DNA of 64,000 bases from Streptococcus sanguinis SK355 (GTDB lineage: Bacteria; Bacillota; Bacilli; Lactobacillales; Streptococcaceae): contig NZ_GL890993.1 of the NCBI RefSeq assembly GCF_000212855.1, positions 1,863,603-1,927,602 on the forward strand, in the 5' to 3' direction. The notes under the pieces were generated by a model. The model did no database searches, was not told where the DNA came from, and saw nothing but the letters and a program-made list of their open reading frames with translations. Within the stretch, counting starts at the first letter, position 1, and each line of letters begins with the position of its first letter. The translations under genes were made by a program, and so were the position numbers. Below are positions 15,176-24,362 of this stretch, one piece after another.

Positions 15176-16432
15176 ATGAAAACATGGAAAAAAGTAGTAT
15201 TGGGCAGTGTCAGCTTGCTGGCTGCAGGAACGCTCTTAGCAGCTTGTAGCTCAAATAGCAGCAAGGAGAGCTCTTCTTCTAAAGCAGATAGCAAGACCTT
15301 GAAACTTTGGGTACCAACTGGTGCTAAAGATTCTTACTCTGATACAGTTAGCAAGTTCGAGAAAGAATCAGGCTACAAGGTTGACGTAGTCGAAATGGAA
15401 GATCCAAACGCTCAGGAAAATCTGACAAAAGATGCTAGTACTGCTGCCGATGTTTTCTCTCTGCCACACGACCAACTAGGTAAATTAGTTGAAGCTGGAG
15501 CTATTCAAGAAGTTCCTTCTAATATGGCAGAAGAAATCAAGAAAAACGATACAGAACAAGCAGCGATTGGTGCTCAGTATAAAGGTAAAACTTATGCTTT
15601 CCCATTCGGTATCGAGTCACAAGTAACCTACTATAACAAGTCAAAACTTTCTGCTGACGATGTTAAATCATACGAAACAATTACATCTAAAGCTAAATTC
15701 GGCGGAAACTTGAAAGAAGTTAATGCTTACGCTACTGCTCCACTCTTCCTTTCTGTTGGCGATACTCTCTTTGGTAAAGACGGTGAGCAAGTAGACGGAA
15801 CAAACTGGGGTAACGAAGCTGGTGTGAACGTTCTGAAGTTCATCGCAGCTCAAAAGAATAACAGCGGTTTTGTAAACGTCGATGCTGCTAACCTTCTTGC
15901 TAAATTTGAAGATGGTTCAGTTGACGCTTTCCAATCTGGTCCATGGGACTATGCAGCTGCTGAAAAAGCTGTCGGTAAAGACAACCTTGGTATCTCTGTT
16001 TACCCAACTGTGAACATCGGTGGACAAGACGTTCAACAAAAAGCTTTCCTCGGTGTAAAACTTTACGCAGTTAACCAAACACCTTCAAATGGTGACACTG
16101 ATCGTATCGCAGCAAGCTACAAACTGGCTCAAGCACTTACTAGCAAAGAAAGCCAAGAAAACCAATTCAAGTTTGAAGGACGTCACATCATCCCAGCTAA
16201 CAAAGAAGTACAAGAGTCTGAAGATGTGAAGAAAGATGCATTGGCACAAGCTGTTATCACAATGGGATCTTCTGATACCTACACAACAGTTATGCCTAAA
16301 CTTAGCCAAATGTCTGTCTTCTGGACTGAAAGTGCTGCAATCCTCAGCGATGCTTACAACGGTAAATTTGGTGAAGATCAATACCTCGCAAAATTACAAC
16401 AGTTTGATAAAGATTTAGCAGCAGCTAAATAA
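15176..16432 (+). CDS. malX: Maltose/maltodextrin-binding lipoprotein MalX
   Basis: The solute-binding component of the maltodextrin ABC importer, tethered to the outer membrane face. The signal ends in the lipobox LLAAC (Cys about residue 24), followed by a Ser-rich linker and the MalE-type domain (TLKLWVPTGAKDSYSDTVSKF, AFPFGIESQVTYYNKSKL, SGPWDY). Length is 418 residues. GGGAGGAAATAGGA precedes the ATG. It heads the malX-malC-malD operon; the ATPase (MsmK/MalK) and MalR are not in the window, as expected for streptococci that share MsmK. Confidence 0.93.
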   Translation: MKTWKKVVLGSVSLLAAGTLLAACSSNSSKESSSSKADSKTLKLWVPTGAKDSYSDTVSKFEKESGYKVDVVEMEDPNAQENLTKDASTAADVFSLPHDQLGKLVEAGAIQEVPSNMAEEIKKNDTEQAAIGAQYKGKTYAFPFGIESQVTYYNKSKLSADDVKSYETITSKAKFGGNLKEVNAYATAPLFLSVGDTLFGKDGEQVDGTNWGNEAGVNVLKFIAAQKNNSGFVNVDAANLLAKFEDGSVDAFQSGPWDYAAAEKAVGKDNLGISVYPTVNIGGQDVQQKAFLGVKLYAVNQTPSNGDTDRIAASYKLAQALTSKESQENQFKFEGRHIIPANKEVQESEDVKKDALAQAVITMGSSDTYTTVMPKLSQMSVFWTESAAILSDAYNGKFGEDQYLAKLQQFDKDLAAAK

Positions 16433-16513
16433 TACTCAAACGAATAAAAATAAGCATTGAAGTGAGGGGGGCAGCCTCCTCACTTCTTTCTTTGTAAATA
16501 TAAGGAGAATACT

Positions 16514-17872
16514 ATGACTCAGTCATCCTATGACAATGCATCCATGGTTCAGGTCTTTAAAGAGGGAACCTGGGATGTCAAACTCTCTTTTCTAGTAATG
16601 GGACTGAGCAACCTTGTAAACAAACAATTTATCAAGGGGCTGCTCTTCCTCTTCTCAGAAATTGCATTTCTGATTGCTTTTGTAGTTCAAATCGTTCCGG
16701 CTATCGGCGGTATGATTACTCTGGGTACTCAGGAGCAAGGAGAGACTATCAAAAAAGTTAATGGCTTGGAAATCACCGTTCAAGTAGCTGGTGACAACTC
16801 TATGCTGATGCTAATTTTTGGACTTGCTTCTCTCATCTTCTGTGCTGTCTTCGCCTATATCTACTGGTGTAATCTGAAAAGTGCTCGTCACTTGATGGCT
16901 CTTAAGCAGTCAGGTCAGAAAATCCCTAACTTCGTTGAGGACTTTAAGACACTTGCTGACGGTCGCTTCCACATGGGACTGATGAGCATTCCTCTTATCG
17001 GAGTACTGCTCTTTACCATCTTGCCTCTGATTTATATGATCTGTTTGGCCTTTACTAACTTTGACCATAAGCATCCCGCTCCTAAGTCACTCTTTGACTG
17101 GGTTGGCTTCTCTAGCTTTGGTGATGTATTCTCAGGTCGCATGGCTAGCACCTTCTTCCCACTTTTAGGCTGGACCTTGATTTGGGCGGTTGCTGCGACA
17201 GCTACTACTTTCTTCTTCGGTATCGTTTTAGCTCTCTTGCTCAATACCAAAGGTCTCAAGTACAAGAAAGTTTGGCGCACACTCTTCGTTATCACTATCG
17301 CAGTTCCACAATTCGTATCCCTGCTCTTGATGCGTAATTTCCTGAATGACAATGGACCTTTGAACGGATTATTACAAAGCCTCCATCTCATTCAGCATCC
17401 AATTCCATTTTTGAGTGACCCTGTTTGGGCTAAGTTCTCAATCATCCTTGTCAATATGTGGATTGGTATTCCATTTACCATGCTGGTAGCGACTGGGATT
17501 ATCATGAACCTACCTAGCGAGCAAATCGAAGCTGCTGAGATTGATGGAGCTAGCAAGCTTCAAATCTTCAAGAGTATCACTTTCCCACAAATTCTCTTGA
17601 TTATGGCACCATCTCTTATCCAGCAGTTTATCGGGAACATCAACAACTTCAACGTGATCTACTTCCTGACAGGCGGTGGACCTACTAACTCTTCCTACTA
17701 TCAGGCAGGCTCAACTGACCTTTTGGTTACCTGGCTCTATAAACTGACCGTCTCTGCCAAGGACTACAATCTGGCATCTGTTATCGGTATCCTGATCTTT
17801 GCAATCTCTGCAGCCTTCAGTATTTTAGCCTATACTAGATCCGCATCATTCAAGGAAGGAACTGCTAAATAA
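16514..17872 (+). CDS. malC: Maltodextrin ABC transporter permease MalC (MalF-like)
   Basis: An integral membrane permease of the carbohydrate importer, 452 residues with about eight hydrophobic segments. The EAA loop that contacts the ATPase is visible as EQIEAAEIDGASKLQIFKSI near residue 350. The N-terminal 170 residues include two extra membrane helices and a large loop, as in MalF-type subunits. AAGGAG lies just upstream of the ATG. It follows malX by 81 bp, and its stop overlaps the malD start (TAATG). Confidence 0.92.
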   Translation: MTQSSYDNASMVQVFKEGTWDVKLSFLVMGLSNLVNKQFIKGLLFLFSEIAFLIAFVVQIVPAIGGMITLGTQEQGETIKKVNGLEITVQVAGDNSMLMLIFGLASLIFCAVFAYIYWCNLKSARHLMALKQSGQKIPNFVEDFKTLADGRFHMGLMSIPLIGVLLFTILPLIYMICLAFTNFDHKHPAPKSLFDWVGFSSFGDVFSGRMASTFFPLLGWTLIWAVAATATTFFFGIVLALLLNTKGLKYKKVWRTLFVITIAVPQFVSLLLMRNFLNDNGPLNGLLQSLHLIQHPIPFLSDPVWAKFSIILVNMWIGIPFTMLVATGIIMNLPSEQIEAAEIDGASKLQIFKSITFPQILLIMAPSLIQQFIGNINNFNVIYFLTGGGPTNSSYYQAGSTDLLVTWLYKLTVSAKDYNLASVIGILIFAISAAFSILAYTRSASFKEGTAK

Positions 17873-18707
17873 TGAAAAATAGAAAAAAATCAGTTTATTA
17901 GGGATTTATGTCTTGCTGACTATTTTAGCACTCATCTGGCTAACGCCAATTATCTGGATTTTTCTGACCAGCTTCCGTGGTGAAGGTTCTAATGCGGTCC
18001 CTTACTTCTTCCCTAAAACTTATACTTTTGACAACTATATCAGACTATTTAATAACAACACATATCCTTTTGTTCAGTGGTTTATGAATACCCTGATTGT
18101 TGCGACAGCGACCTGCATCCTGTCTACTTTGATTACTGTGGGTATGGCTTACTCACTCAGCCGTATCAAATTCAAGCATAAAAACCGTTTCCTCAAGCTG
18201 GCTTTGGTTCTTAACATGTTCCCAGGCTTCATGTCTATGATTGCGGTTTACTACATCTTGAAAGCACTCAATTTGACACAAACCCTGACCTCACTGATTC
18301 TGGTTTATTCAGCTGGAGCAGCTCTAGGCTTCTATATTGCTAAAGGTTTCTTTGATACTATCCCATATTCTTTGGACGAATCCGCTATGATTGACGGAGC
18401 TACCCGCTTCCAAATCTTCCGGACTATCACACTGCCGCTGTCAAAACCGATTATCGTTTACACAGCGCTTATGGCCTTCATGGGACCTTGGGTCGACTTC
18501 ATCTTTGCCTCTGTCATCCTAGGCGATGTCAAGGAAAAATACACGGTTGCTTTGGGACTTTTCCAAATGCTTAATAAAGATGCCATCAATAAATGGTTCT
18601 TGCCTTTCACATCTGGAGCGATTATCATCGCTATCCCAATCACTCTTCTCTTCATCTTCATGCAGAAATACTACGTAGAAGGTGTAACAGGCGGAGCAGT
18701 CAAATAA
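17872..18707 (+). CDS. malD: Maltodextrin ABC transporter permease MalD (MalG-like), 5' end frameshifted
   Basis: The second membrane permease of the importer. The ATG at 17872 overlaps the malC stop, but the frame hits a TAG after nine codons. Adding one A to the run of seven A at 17883-17889 joins this start to the long downstream frame and gives the expected N-terminus MKNRKKISLLGIYVLLTILA. The rest is intact, with six membrane segments and the EAA loop (SLDESAMIDGATRFQIF). As written, translation could only begin at a weak TTG at 17913, losing the first 14 residues. Sequencing error, slippage or true mutation are all possible. Confidence 0.82.
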
Positions 18708-18726
18708 AATCTATTATGTATATTGA

Positions 18727-18757
18727 AAACTTCCGACAGTTAATATCGGAAGTTTTT
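18727..18757 (+). terminator. malXCD terminator
   Basis: AAACTTCCGA (18727-18736) / TCGGAAGTTT (18746-18755) followed by T, 20 nt after the malD stop. Confidence 0.9.
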
Positions 18758-18823
18758 ATCTTAGAAAATGCAGAACTTATCTTCTCTTTCCTTTTTATAT
18801 GAGATTGCTTATTAGCTATAGAC

Positions 18824-18858
18824 AAAAAAATGAGACTAGAATAATTTCCAGACTCATT
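18824..18858 (-). terminator. Terminator of the LPNTG surface protein gene
   Basis: AATGAG (18829-18834) / CTCATT (18853-18858), extended past one mismatch, followed on the minus strand by seven T. It lies about 10 nt after the stop of the surface protein gene. Confidence 0.75.
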
Positions 18859-18868
18859 TTGTATTTCT

Positions 18869-21370
18869 TTAATTATAATCTTCGTCTCTGCGACGACGCT
18901 TGTTGGTTCCCAAAAAGGCAGCTGCACCAAGTGCCATACCAAAAATTGCAAGGCGCTCTGCTTCTGAACCAGTATTTGGCAGAATAGCAGGAACTGTTGG
19001 AGCCTTATCAGCAGTTGTAGCCACGCTAGCAAGCTGAGCTGCAGGATTCACAACAAAATCAGTGAATACGCCACTACCGGCCGTTTGAACGGCACCTGTA
19101 GTCGCTCCTTTGACTTCACGAGTGTTCGCATGAACTTCTGCAGTCTTAGCATCTGAATCTTTCTTAGATTCATCCTCTGCACCTGGACCAGCAGCTCCAC
19201 CCTTAACAGCAGTTAAAAGCTTCTTATCCTCACCTGAGCGGTAGTTGCTATTCAGAGCATTTCCATAAAGGAGAGATGCTTGGTTCAAGATATTCAAGAG
19301 AGTTTCATAATTGGCTTGAAGACTGTTGTAAGCCTCTTCAAGAACAGCTAAAGTTGCAGTTTCTTGATTTAAGATTGCTTGTTTAGCTTCATAATCAAGC
19401 TGCGCTTCTGCCAACTCCCGCTCTGCTTCTGCAAGTAACTGAGGAGCATTTTGAAGATCAATGACTTTCTTTTTAGCTGCTGCTAATGTCTTTTGAGCAG
19501 CCAAGAAATCCTCTTGAGCAGTTGTCAAATTAGCTTTCGCAGCTTCTTGAGCTGACTGAAGTTCTGTCAACTTATCCTTAGCTGCTGCTAAAACTGCCTG
19601 AGCATTGCTCAAGTTAGTCTGATAAGGTGCTAGGTTTGCTGCAATCTTAGCTGTCGCTCTGTCGAGAGCTTCCTGCTTAAGGGCAACATTTTGCTTGGTC
19701 AAAGCTAGATTATTTTCAGCAGTTGCTACCTTCTGACGAGCCGCTTCAACTGCTGCAATTTGATCTGCCGCTGCCTTTTGAGCATCAGCTAATTGAGCAT
19801 TGAGGATATTAATAGCTGATTCCTGACCAACTTTTTGAGCCTTGAGTTCAGCTAACTGATTCTTAAGCGCTGTAACATTTGCGTTAGAACCTGCAGAACG
19901 ACCGCCACCAGCACGCAACAACTGCTCCATAGCCGCAACAGTCAGCAAAGTACCATTATTAACACGTTGGTTAAAGTTGCTAATATGATGGAAACCAACT
20001 TCGGATGTACCATGAGGAGTGCCCCATTGGTTTGGCTGTTTATCATAAGCTGCTGAGATAGCATTGGCTTTATTGTCCATCATCTGAACATAGTGGCCAA
20101 TCTGAGCAAATACACCCGCTCCAACTCTCATATAGATAGAATTAGCATCAATCTGAGTTTCATCTGTAGGCAGTCCATATTGCGCTGCAATCTCTTGGTA
20201 GCGTGCTTTTTCACTATGCCAGAAATTGACAGCCCCTTGCGGATCAAAACTAATCGCCACATTCTCGTTACCAATCAGCTTACCCATGTGCCAGTTATTG
20301 CGCTCAAAGTAGATAGTCTGAATCTGGCTGGCCACATTCGCATACGGATCAACCAACAACTCTTGTAAGCCGGCATTACGACGGTAAGCATTAATGGCCT
20401 TAACCAACTCCAAAGCTTGAAGGTTATTTTCCAGACTAGCTGGACTTGTTGGGTCAGAATTAACTGAAATACCAAATTCATTTTGTCCACGTTGATAAAC
20501 TGCAAGAGCATTGTTAGCAGCATCACGAATCTCCTGATTAGCCGCATTGTTACGAACATTTTCTAAAAATTGAGAATAAGTCGTATTGCGAAGGTCAACA
20601 GGAGCTGTTGCTGCTGCTTTCTCAGCAGCCGGAATCTGTCCTTCAAGAGAGTTAATAGCTTGATTGGTTTGACCCAAAGATTCCTTTGCCTTATTGATTT
20701 TATTCTGGATTTCAGCCTGCACTTGGGGAGCAGAAGACGCTGCTTGTTCTGCCTTTGTCAGTTCAGCCTTTGCATTATCTAAGGCAGTCTGTGCTTGACT
20801 TTGCTGACTCTTAGCAGTTGCTACAGCTTGCTCTTCTGAGTTAAGTGGTGTTTTAGCTTGTTTCAATTCAGTCTCTGCAACATCTACCAGAGATTGACTC
20901 GCCTTAATAGTATTTGCTTGGTCTTTAACAGCCTGTTCTGCCTTAGCAGCTTTAGCCGCCGCTTCTCGAACGGCAATGTCTTTTGCGCTAACCTCTTGCT
21001 CTGCTGTTTTTGCTTCTGTCTCCGCCTTAGCAACATTTTCTTCTGTTGCTTCTGCCTGTATTTCTTTAGCAGTCTCAACAGCGACTTCAGCAACTTTCAC
21101 GCTAGTTTTTGCATCTTCAGCTTCTGTTTTAGCAGTATCTACTATCGATCTTTGCTCATCGAGTTTTGCTTTGGCAGCTTCAGCATTTTCTTGGGCAACA
21201 GCTACATCTGCTGCTGTCACTGGTTTTCCAGTTACTTCAGTCGCTTGTGGAGCTGTTACAGTTGATTCAACCAACTCATCCGCGTGTACTTGATGGGTCA
21301 GTCCACCAGAAATAATAGTTGTAGCCGCAATACCAGTCGCTACAACAGACTTGCCTATTTTCTTTTCCAT
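18869..21370 (-). CDS. Sortase-anchored coiled-coil protein with SEC10/PgrA-type CAP domain
   Basis: A cell-wall-anchored surface protein of 833 residues. It has a signal peptide ending near HQVHADE, a long Ala/Lys/Glu-rich coiled coil (about 40-235), a central domain of about 230 residues of the SEC10/PgrA surface-exclusion type (ALELVKAINAYRRNAGLQEL, NENVAISFD, GHYVQMMDN), a second coiled coil (about 500-690), a Ser/Lys/Asp spacer and the sorting signal LPNTG at about 797, a hydrophobic segment and KRRRR. The ATG at 21370 has AAGGAG upstream; the longer frame is rejected. SEC10/PgrA proteins were first known from plasmid surface exclusion, while chromosomal streptococcal members are adhesin-like; the role here is inferred. 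A WalR box lies upstream. Confidence 0.87.
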   Translation of the reverse strand: MEKKIGKSVVATGIAATTIISGGLTHQVHADELVESTVTAPQATEVTGKPVTAADVAVAQENAEAAKAKLDEQRSIVDTAKTEAEDAKTSVKVAEVAVETAKEIQAEATEENVAKAETEAKTAEQEVSAKDIAVREAAAKAAKAEQAVKDQANTIKASQSLVDVAETELKQAKTPLNSEEQAVATAKSQQSQAQTALDNAKAELTKAEQAASSAPQVQAEIQNKINKAKESLGQTNQAINSLEGQIPAAEKAAATAPVDLRNTTYSQFLENVRNNAANQEIRDAANNALAVYQRGQNEFGISVNSDPTSPASLENNLQALELVKAINAYRRNAGLQELLVDPYANVASQIQTIYFERNNWHMGKLIGNENVAISFDPQGAVNFWHSEKARYQEIAAQYGLPTDETQIDANSIYMRVGAGVFAQIGHYVQMMDNKANAISAAYDKQPNQWGTPHGTSEVGFHHISNFNQRVNNGTLLTVAAMEQLLRAGGGRSAGSNANVTALKNQLAELKAQKVGQESAINILNAQLADAQKAAADQIAAVEAARQKVATAENNLALTKQNVALKQEALDRATAKIAANLAPYQTNLSNAQAVLAAAKDKLTELQSAQEAAKANLTTAQEDFLAAQKTLAAAKKKVIDLQNAPQLLAEAERELAEAQLDYEAKQAILNQETATLAVLEEAYNSLQANYETLLNILNQASLLYGNALNSNYRSGEDKKLLTAVKGGAAGPGAEDESKKDSDAKTAEVHANTREVKGATTGAVQTAGSGVFTDFVVNPAAQLASVATTADKAPTVPAILPNTGSEAERLAIFGMALGAAAFLGTNKRRRRDEDYN

Positions 21371-21496
21371 AATCAATCTCCTTTTTATAATCTCACATAC
21401 TATAATTAACCTGGGTATAGCAGCCCGCATAGTAATATACTATCACAAAACGCTAGTATTAACTAGTAGCAAACGTCTCCTTTTAATAGTTTTTTT

Positions 21497-21513
21497 ATTA
21501 CAATTTAGTTACA
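21497..21513 (-). promoter_or_regulatory. WalR (VicR) box upstream of the surface protein gene
   Basis: On the minus strand TGTAACTAAATTGTAAT matches the WalR/VicR consensus TGTWAH-N5-TGTWAH exactly. It lies about 127 bp upstream of the surface protein ATG. VicRK controls cell-wall and surface genes in streptococci, so the match is plausible for this gene. Confidence 0.6.
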
Positions 21514-21581
21514 AAAATGTTGTATTAGAAAAATAAGATGGTTTTTCCAACAAAAATGAGCATTTCTGTATTAAATAAAGC

Positions 21582-21609
21582 AAAAACTCCTAGATCCTTT
21601 CTAAGAGTT
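21582..21609 (-). terminator. rimM-trmD terminator
   Basis: AACTCCTAGA (21585-21594) / TCTAAGAGTT (21600-21609) with one mismatch and five T on the minus strand, 12 nt after the trmD stop. Confidence 0.75.
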
Positions 21610-21620
21610 AACTTTGCTTG

Positions 21621-22343
21621 TCAGTCCGTTTGAGCTTGTCGAATTTCTTCTAACATCGCTTCTTCTTCGGCCGTCATTTCGTAGTCTTCCAGTAAGTCAG
21701 GACGTCTTAGATAGGTCTTTTTCAGACTTTCATAGAGACGCCACTTGCGGATATTTTCATGATGGCCGCTCATAAGGACTTCAGGAACAACCATACCCCG
21801 ATAGTCATAAGGCCGAGTGTACTGAGGATATTCCAATAGTCCAGACGAAAAACTGTCATCTGTATGACTGGCTTCCTTTCCAATAACCTCTGGAATCAGG
21901 CGAACGGTAGCATCAATCATAGTCATAGCTGCCAATTCTCCCCCAGTAAGAACATAGTCCCCAAGCGAGATTTCGTCTGTCACTAAGGTCTTGATCCGCT
22001 CATCATAGCCTTCGTAATGGCCACAAATGAAAATGAGCTCTTCTTCTTTAGCTAGCTCCTCCGCATAGGCTTGGTCAAAAGTCCGACCAGCAGGATCCAG
22101 CAAAATCACACGCGGTTGCTTCTTTTCAATGGCATCATAGGCATCAAAAATAGGTTGGGCCCGTAGCAGCATACCCTGGCCTCCGCCGTATGGCTCGTCG
22201 TCTACATGCCGGGATTTTTCAGCCTTTTCTCGGAAATTGTGGTAGTTGATTTCTAAGAGACCTTTTTCCCGAGCTTTACCGACGATAGAGTGCTCTAAAG
22301 GCGCAAACATCTCCGGAAAGAGAGTCAAAATATCAATTTTCAT
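21621..22343 (-). CDS. trmD: tRNA (guanine-N1)-methyltransferase TrmD
   Basis: TrmD methylates G37 of tRNAs from S-adenosylmethionine and prevents +1 frameshifting. The 240 residues begin [20 protein letters not shown]; the SAM-binding trefoil-knot region reads [13 protein letters not shown] and [13 protein letters not shown]. It overlaps the rimM end by 11 nt, and GGAAGGA inside rimM serves as ribosome site. This is the usual rimM-trmD order. Confidence 0.97.
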   Translation of the reverse strand: MKIDILTLFPEMFAPLEHSIVGKAREKGLLEINYHNFREKAEKSRHVDDEPYGGGQGMLLRAQPIFDAYDAIEKKQPRVILLDPAGRTFDQAYAEELAKEEELIFICGHYEGYDERIKTLVTDEISLGDYVLTGGELAAMTMIDATVRLIPEVIGKEASHTDDSFSSGLLEYPQYTRPYDYRGMVVPEVLMSGHHENIRKWRLYESLKKTYLRRPDLLEDYEMTAEEEAMLEEIRQAQTD

Positions 22344-22851
22344 CGTCCAGTCCTTCCGGTATCTCTACATCAACCCGACCTTGCTCAATGTCAATCCTCA
22401 GCACAACTGGCGGAATATAAGGCAGCAGCAAGTCGCGCTTGCCTTTACGCTTGACCACCCAGACATCATTGGCTCCTGGCTGCAGAATTTCCTTAATCGT
22501 ACCAAGAAGAATGTCATTTTCATAGACTTCAAGGCCGATGATTTCATGGTAGTAAAATTCCCCGTCTTCCAAGTCCGTCAAATCTTCCTCTCGGACTTTC
22601 AGAGTGAAATCACGGAATTTCTCGATGTCATTGATGTGGTACATCCCCTTAAACTTGATAATATCAAAGTTCTTGACTTTGCGATGGCTGGCTATCTCCA
22701 CATGCATAACAAACTGATCCTTTTTATCGAAAAGAGCCAGTGTATTTCCTTTTTTAAAACGCTCTTCTGCAAAATCCGTCACTGACAAAACCCGCATCTC
22801 CCCTTGCAAACCTTGGGTATTGACGATTTTACCAACATTAAAATAATTCAT
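22333..22851 (-). CDS. rimM: Ribosome maturation factor RimM
   Basis: RimM assists maturation of the 30S head with S19. The 172-residue product has the N-terminal beta-barrel ([21 protein letters not shown]) and the C-terminal PRC-barrel ([13 protein letters not shown] and [16 protein letters not shown]). A short leader is likely because TATAAT occurs about 20 nt upstream of the ATG, with GGAG between. Confidence 0.97.
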   Translation of the reverse strand: MNYFNVGKIVNTQGLQGEMRVLSVTDFAEERFKKGNTLALFDKKDQFVMHVEIASHRKVKNFDIIKFKGMYHINDIEKFRDFTLKVREEDLTDLEDGEFYYHEIIGLEVYENDILLGTIKEILQPGANDVWVVKRKGKRDLLLPYIPPVVLRIDIEQGRVDVEIPEGLDDEN

Positions 22852-22946
22852 CTCGACTCCAACATATTATACTCTGCCTAGTATTTTATCATGATATAGG
22901 GGAATGTACAAGGGAGATAAGGGGGAATTCTCTTGCCTATATTTAT

Positions 22947-22975
22947 TTGATTAATGTTGCGATTTAACGTATAAT
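22947..22975 (+). promoter_or_regulatory. Promoter of the secreted acidic protein gene
   Basis: TTGATT (22947-22952), a 17-nt spacer and TATAAT (22970-22975), followed by a leader of about 70 nt with a small AAACAC/GTGTTT hairpin. Confidence 0.65.
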
Positions 22976-23049
22976 TATACATATAGAACCTCAACACCGC
23001 AAACACCCAAGTGTGTTTACGCAAAACTAGAAAGAAGTTGGTGATACCT

Positions 23050-23508
23050 ATGGGAAAAAAGTTAAGCAAACTCCTTCTCTCTACTGCTCTTCTAGCCACA
23101 ACAGCTGCCAGTTTGACTGCTTTGACACAGGTCAAAAAAGGTCAAGCAATGGAAAATGAAACGAGGGAAACTAGAAATATCTCAGCCCTTGACGAAAAAA
23201 TTGCTCAAATTGATAACCTAACCATCAAGGCTTTCCTAGAATACTATGCTAGTCAGAACATGACCTCCGCATCGTCTCTTCCAATGATAGATGATTTAGA
23301 GGCCAATACGCGCATCATCGTTATTGATATAGACTATGCTGACACAAGCATCCCCCCTGCCATTGGAACATCAGTCGATGGATCCGAAGGGCCTGTCGGG
23401 GGAACTGTTGATGCTGATGGCAAATACATTGAGTTTGATACCAGTGACCATAGCAAATCCGCAACCGTTCAGGAAATTCGAGATGCTATTGCTGAGATAC
23501 TTGGGTAG
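23050..23508 (+). CDS. Secreted acidic hypothetical protein
   Basis: A 152-residue protein with a clear signal peptide (MGKKLSKLLLSTALLATTAA) and a likely cleavage site near GQAM. The mature part is acidic, starts with Glu/Arg/Asn-rich sequence and has a segment RIIVIDIDYADTSIPPAIG followed by a Gly-rich loop and a predicted helix at the C-terminus. I recognise no family. The ATG at 23050 has GGTGAT upstream. It is convergent with the LXG toxin operon, the two ends being separated by the terminator at 23641-23688. No anchor motif is present. Confidence 0.75.
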   Translation: MGKKLSKLLLSTALLATTAASLTALTQVKKGQAMENETRETRNISALDEKIAQIDNLTIKAFLEYYASQNMTSASSLPMIDDLEANTRIIVIDIDYADTSIPPAIGTSVDGSEGPVGGTVDADGKYIEFDTSDHSKSATVQEIRDAIAEILG

Positions 23509-23640
23509 ACTCATTTTAATATTAAAATTACCAGCTAAAACAAACGAAGTCATTAAAAAATAAACGGCAAGCTTGACGAAAGGTTTACTTATTTCAAAGA
23601 CCGTCAATTTCAAACTCAAATATGATAATAGTTTACATAA

Positions 23641-23688
23641 AAAACGCATAAAACCAATGTTCACAGAAGCATTAATTTTATGCGTTTT
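23641..23688. terminator. Bidirectional terminator between secreted protein and tipC-like gene
   Basis: AAAACGCATAAAA (23641-23653) and TTTTATGCGTTTT (23676-23688) form a 13-bp stem with A/T-rich flanks on both sides, placed between two convergent genes. Confidence 0.85.
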
Positions 23689-23759
23689 GACTATTAAAAA
23701 ATTTTTTCCACTACCTCTTTGTTAGAAAGGTAATTCATATTATCACAGCTATGCCTCTC

Positions 23760-24362
23760 TTACTTCCATTTTTTTACAACCTTTACATTGCCTTTATCAC
23801 CGGGAGAAAAGCGGCCGCTTGAAACAGCTTCCCATTCTTTGAGGAAAACTTTCTCAAACAAAGAAAACTTTTCTTCAATCTTAGCTTGAGTCAAGCCATA
23901 ACTTTCAAACTTATCTCTAGGAATGACAATATCTTTGCTGTCATAGTCTAGCAGTTTAGCTTCCTGTGTGAGAGACTTCGTCTTTATATCATAACTAGCT
24001 GTCAAGGAAAGCTGAACGTTCTCATCCCATTTCTCCTCATAGTCAAAAATAAGCATCTGATTTTTATTTGCGATAATATTGAGATTGCTGTTTTCTGGGA
24101 AATTCTTTGATTTATAGATTACCATCACTGTTCCAGCCTGAAAGTCCGAACTATCCTTTTCCGTGACAAGGTCTGCTCCTTTTATTTTCAAGAGCTTCAT
24201 CTGACTCTTATCGCCAGAACCCACATATTGGATTTCATCCTTGTAAATCTCATCAAAAATACTGCTAGACTGACTACTCTGATAGTAAAAGACTAGAAAA
24301 ATAACTACCAAAAGTAAGGCAAGAACTGATATAAAAATTAGATTCTTTTTCATAATTATCAT
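23760..24362 (-). CDS. TipC-like immunity protein
   Basis: A 200-residue protein with one N-terminal membrane segment (IFISVLALLLVVIFLVFYY) and an extracytoplasmic domain. The pattern IFDEIYKDEIQYVG, then FPENSNLNIIANKNQMLIFDYEEKWD and LTASYDIKTKSL, matches the TipC family as I remember it. TipC protects cells outside the membrane from TelC, a lipid II phosphatase toxin. The location fits: its start overlaps the stop of the LXG toxin gene by 4 nt. A second ATG three codons downstream is equally possible as start. Confidence 0.75.
   Translation of the reverse strand: MIIMKKNLIFISVLALLLVVIFLVFYYQSSQSSSIFDEIYKDEIQYVGSGDKSQMKLLKIKGADLVTEKDSSDFQAGTVMVIYKSKNFPENSNLNIIANKNQMLIFDYEEKWDENVQLSLTASYDIKTKSLTQEAKLLDYDSKDIVIPRDKFESYGLTQAKIEEKFSLFEKVFLKEWEAVSSGRFSPGDKGNVKVVKKWK

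Noticed and set aside
20858..21293. Antisense frames to the coiled-coil surface protein
   Set aside because: Cys/Phe/Ser-rich translations produced by the complementary strand of Ala/Glu/Lys-rich codons; no start signals.
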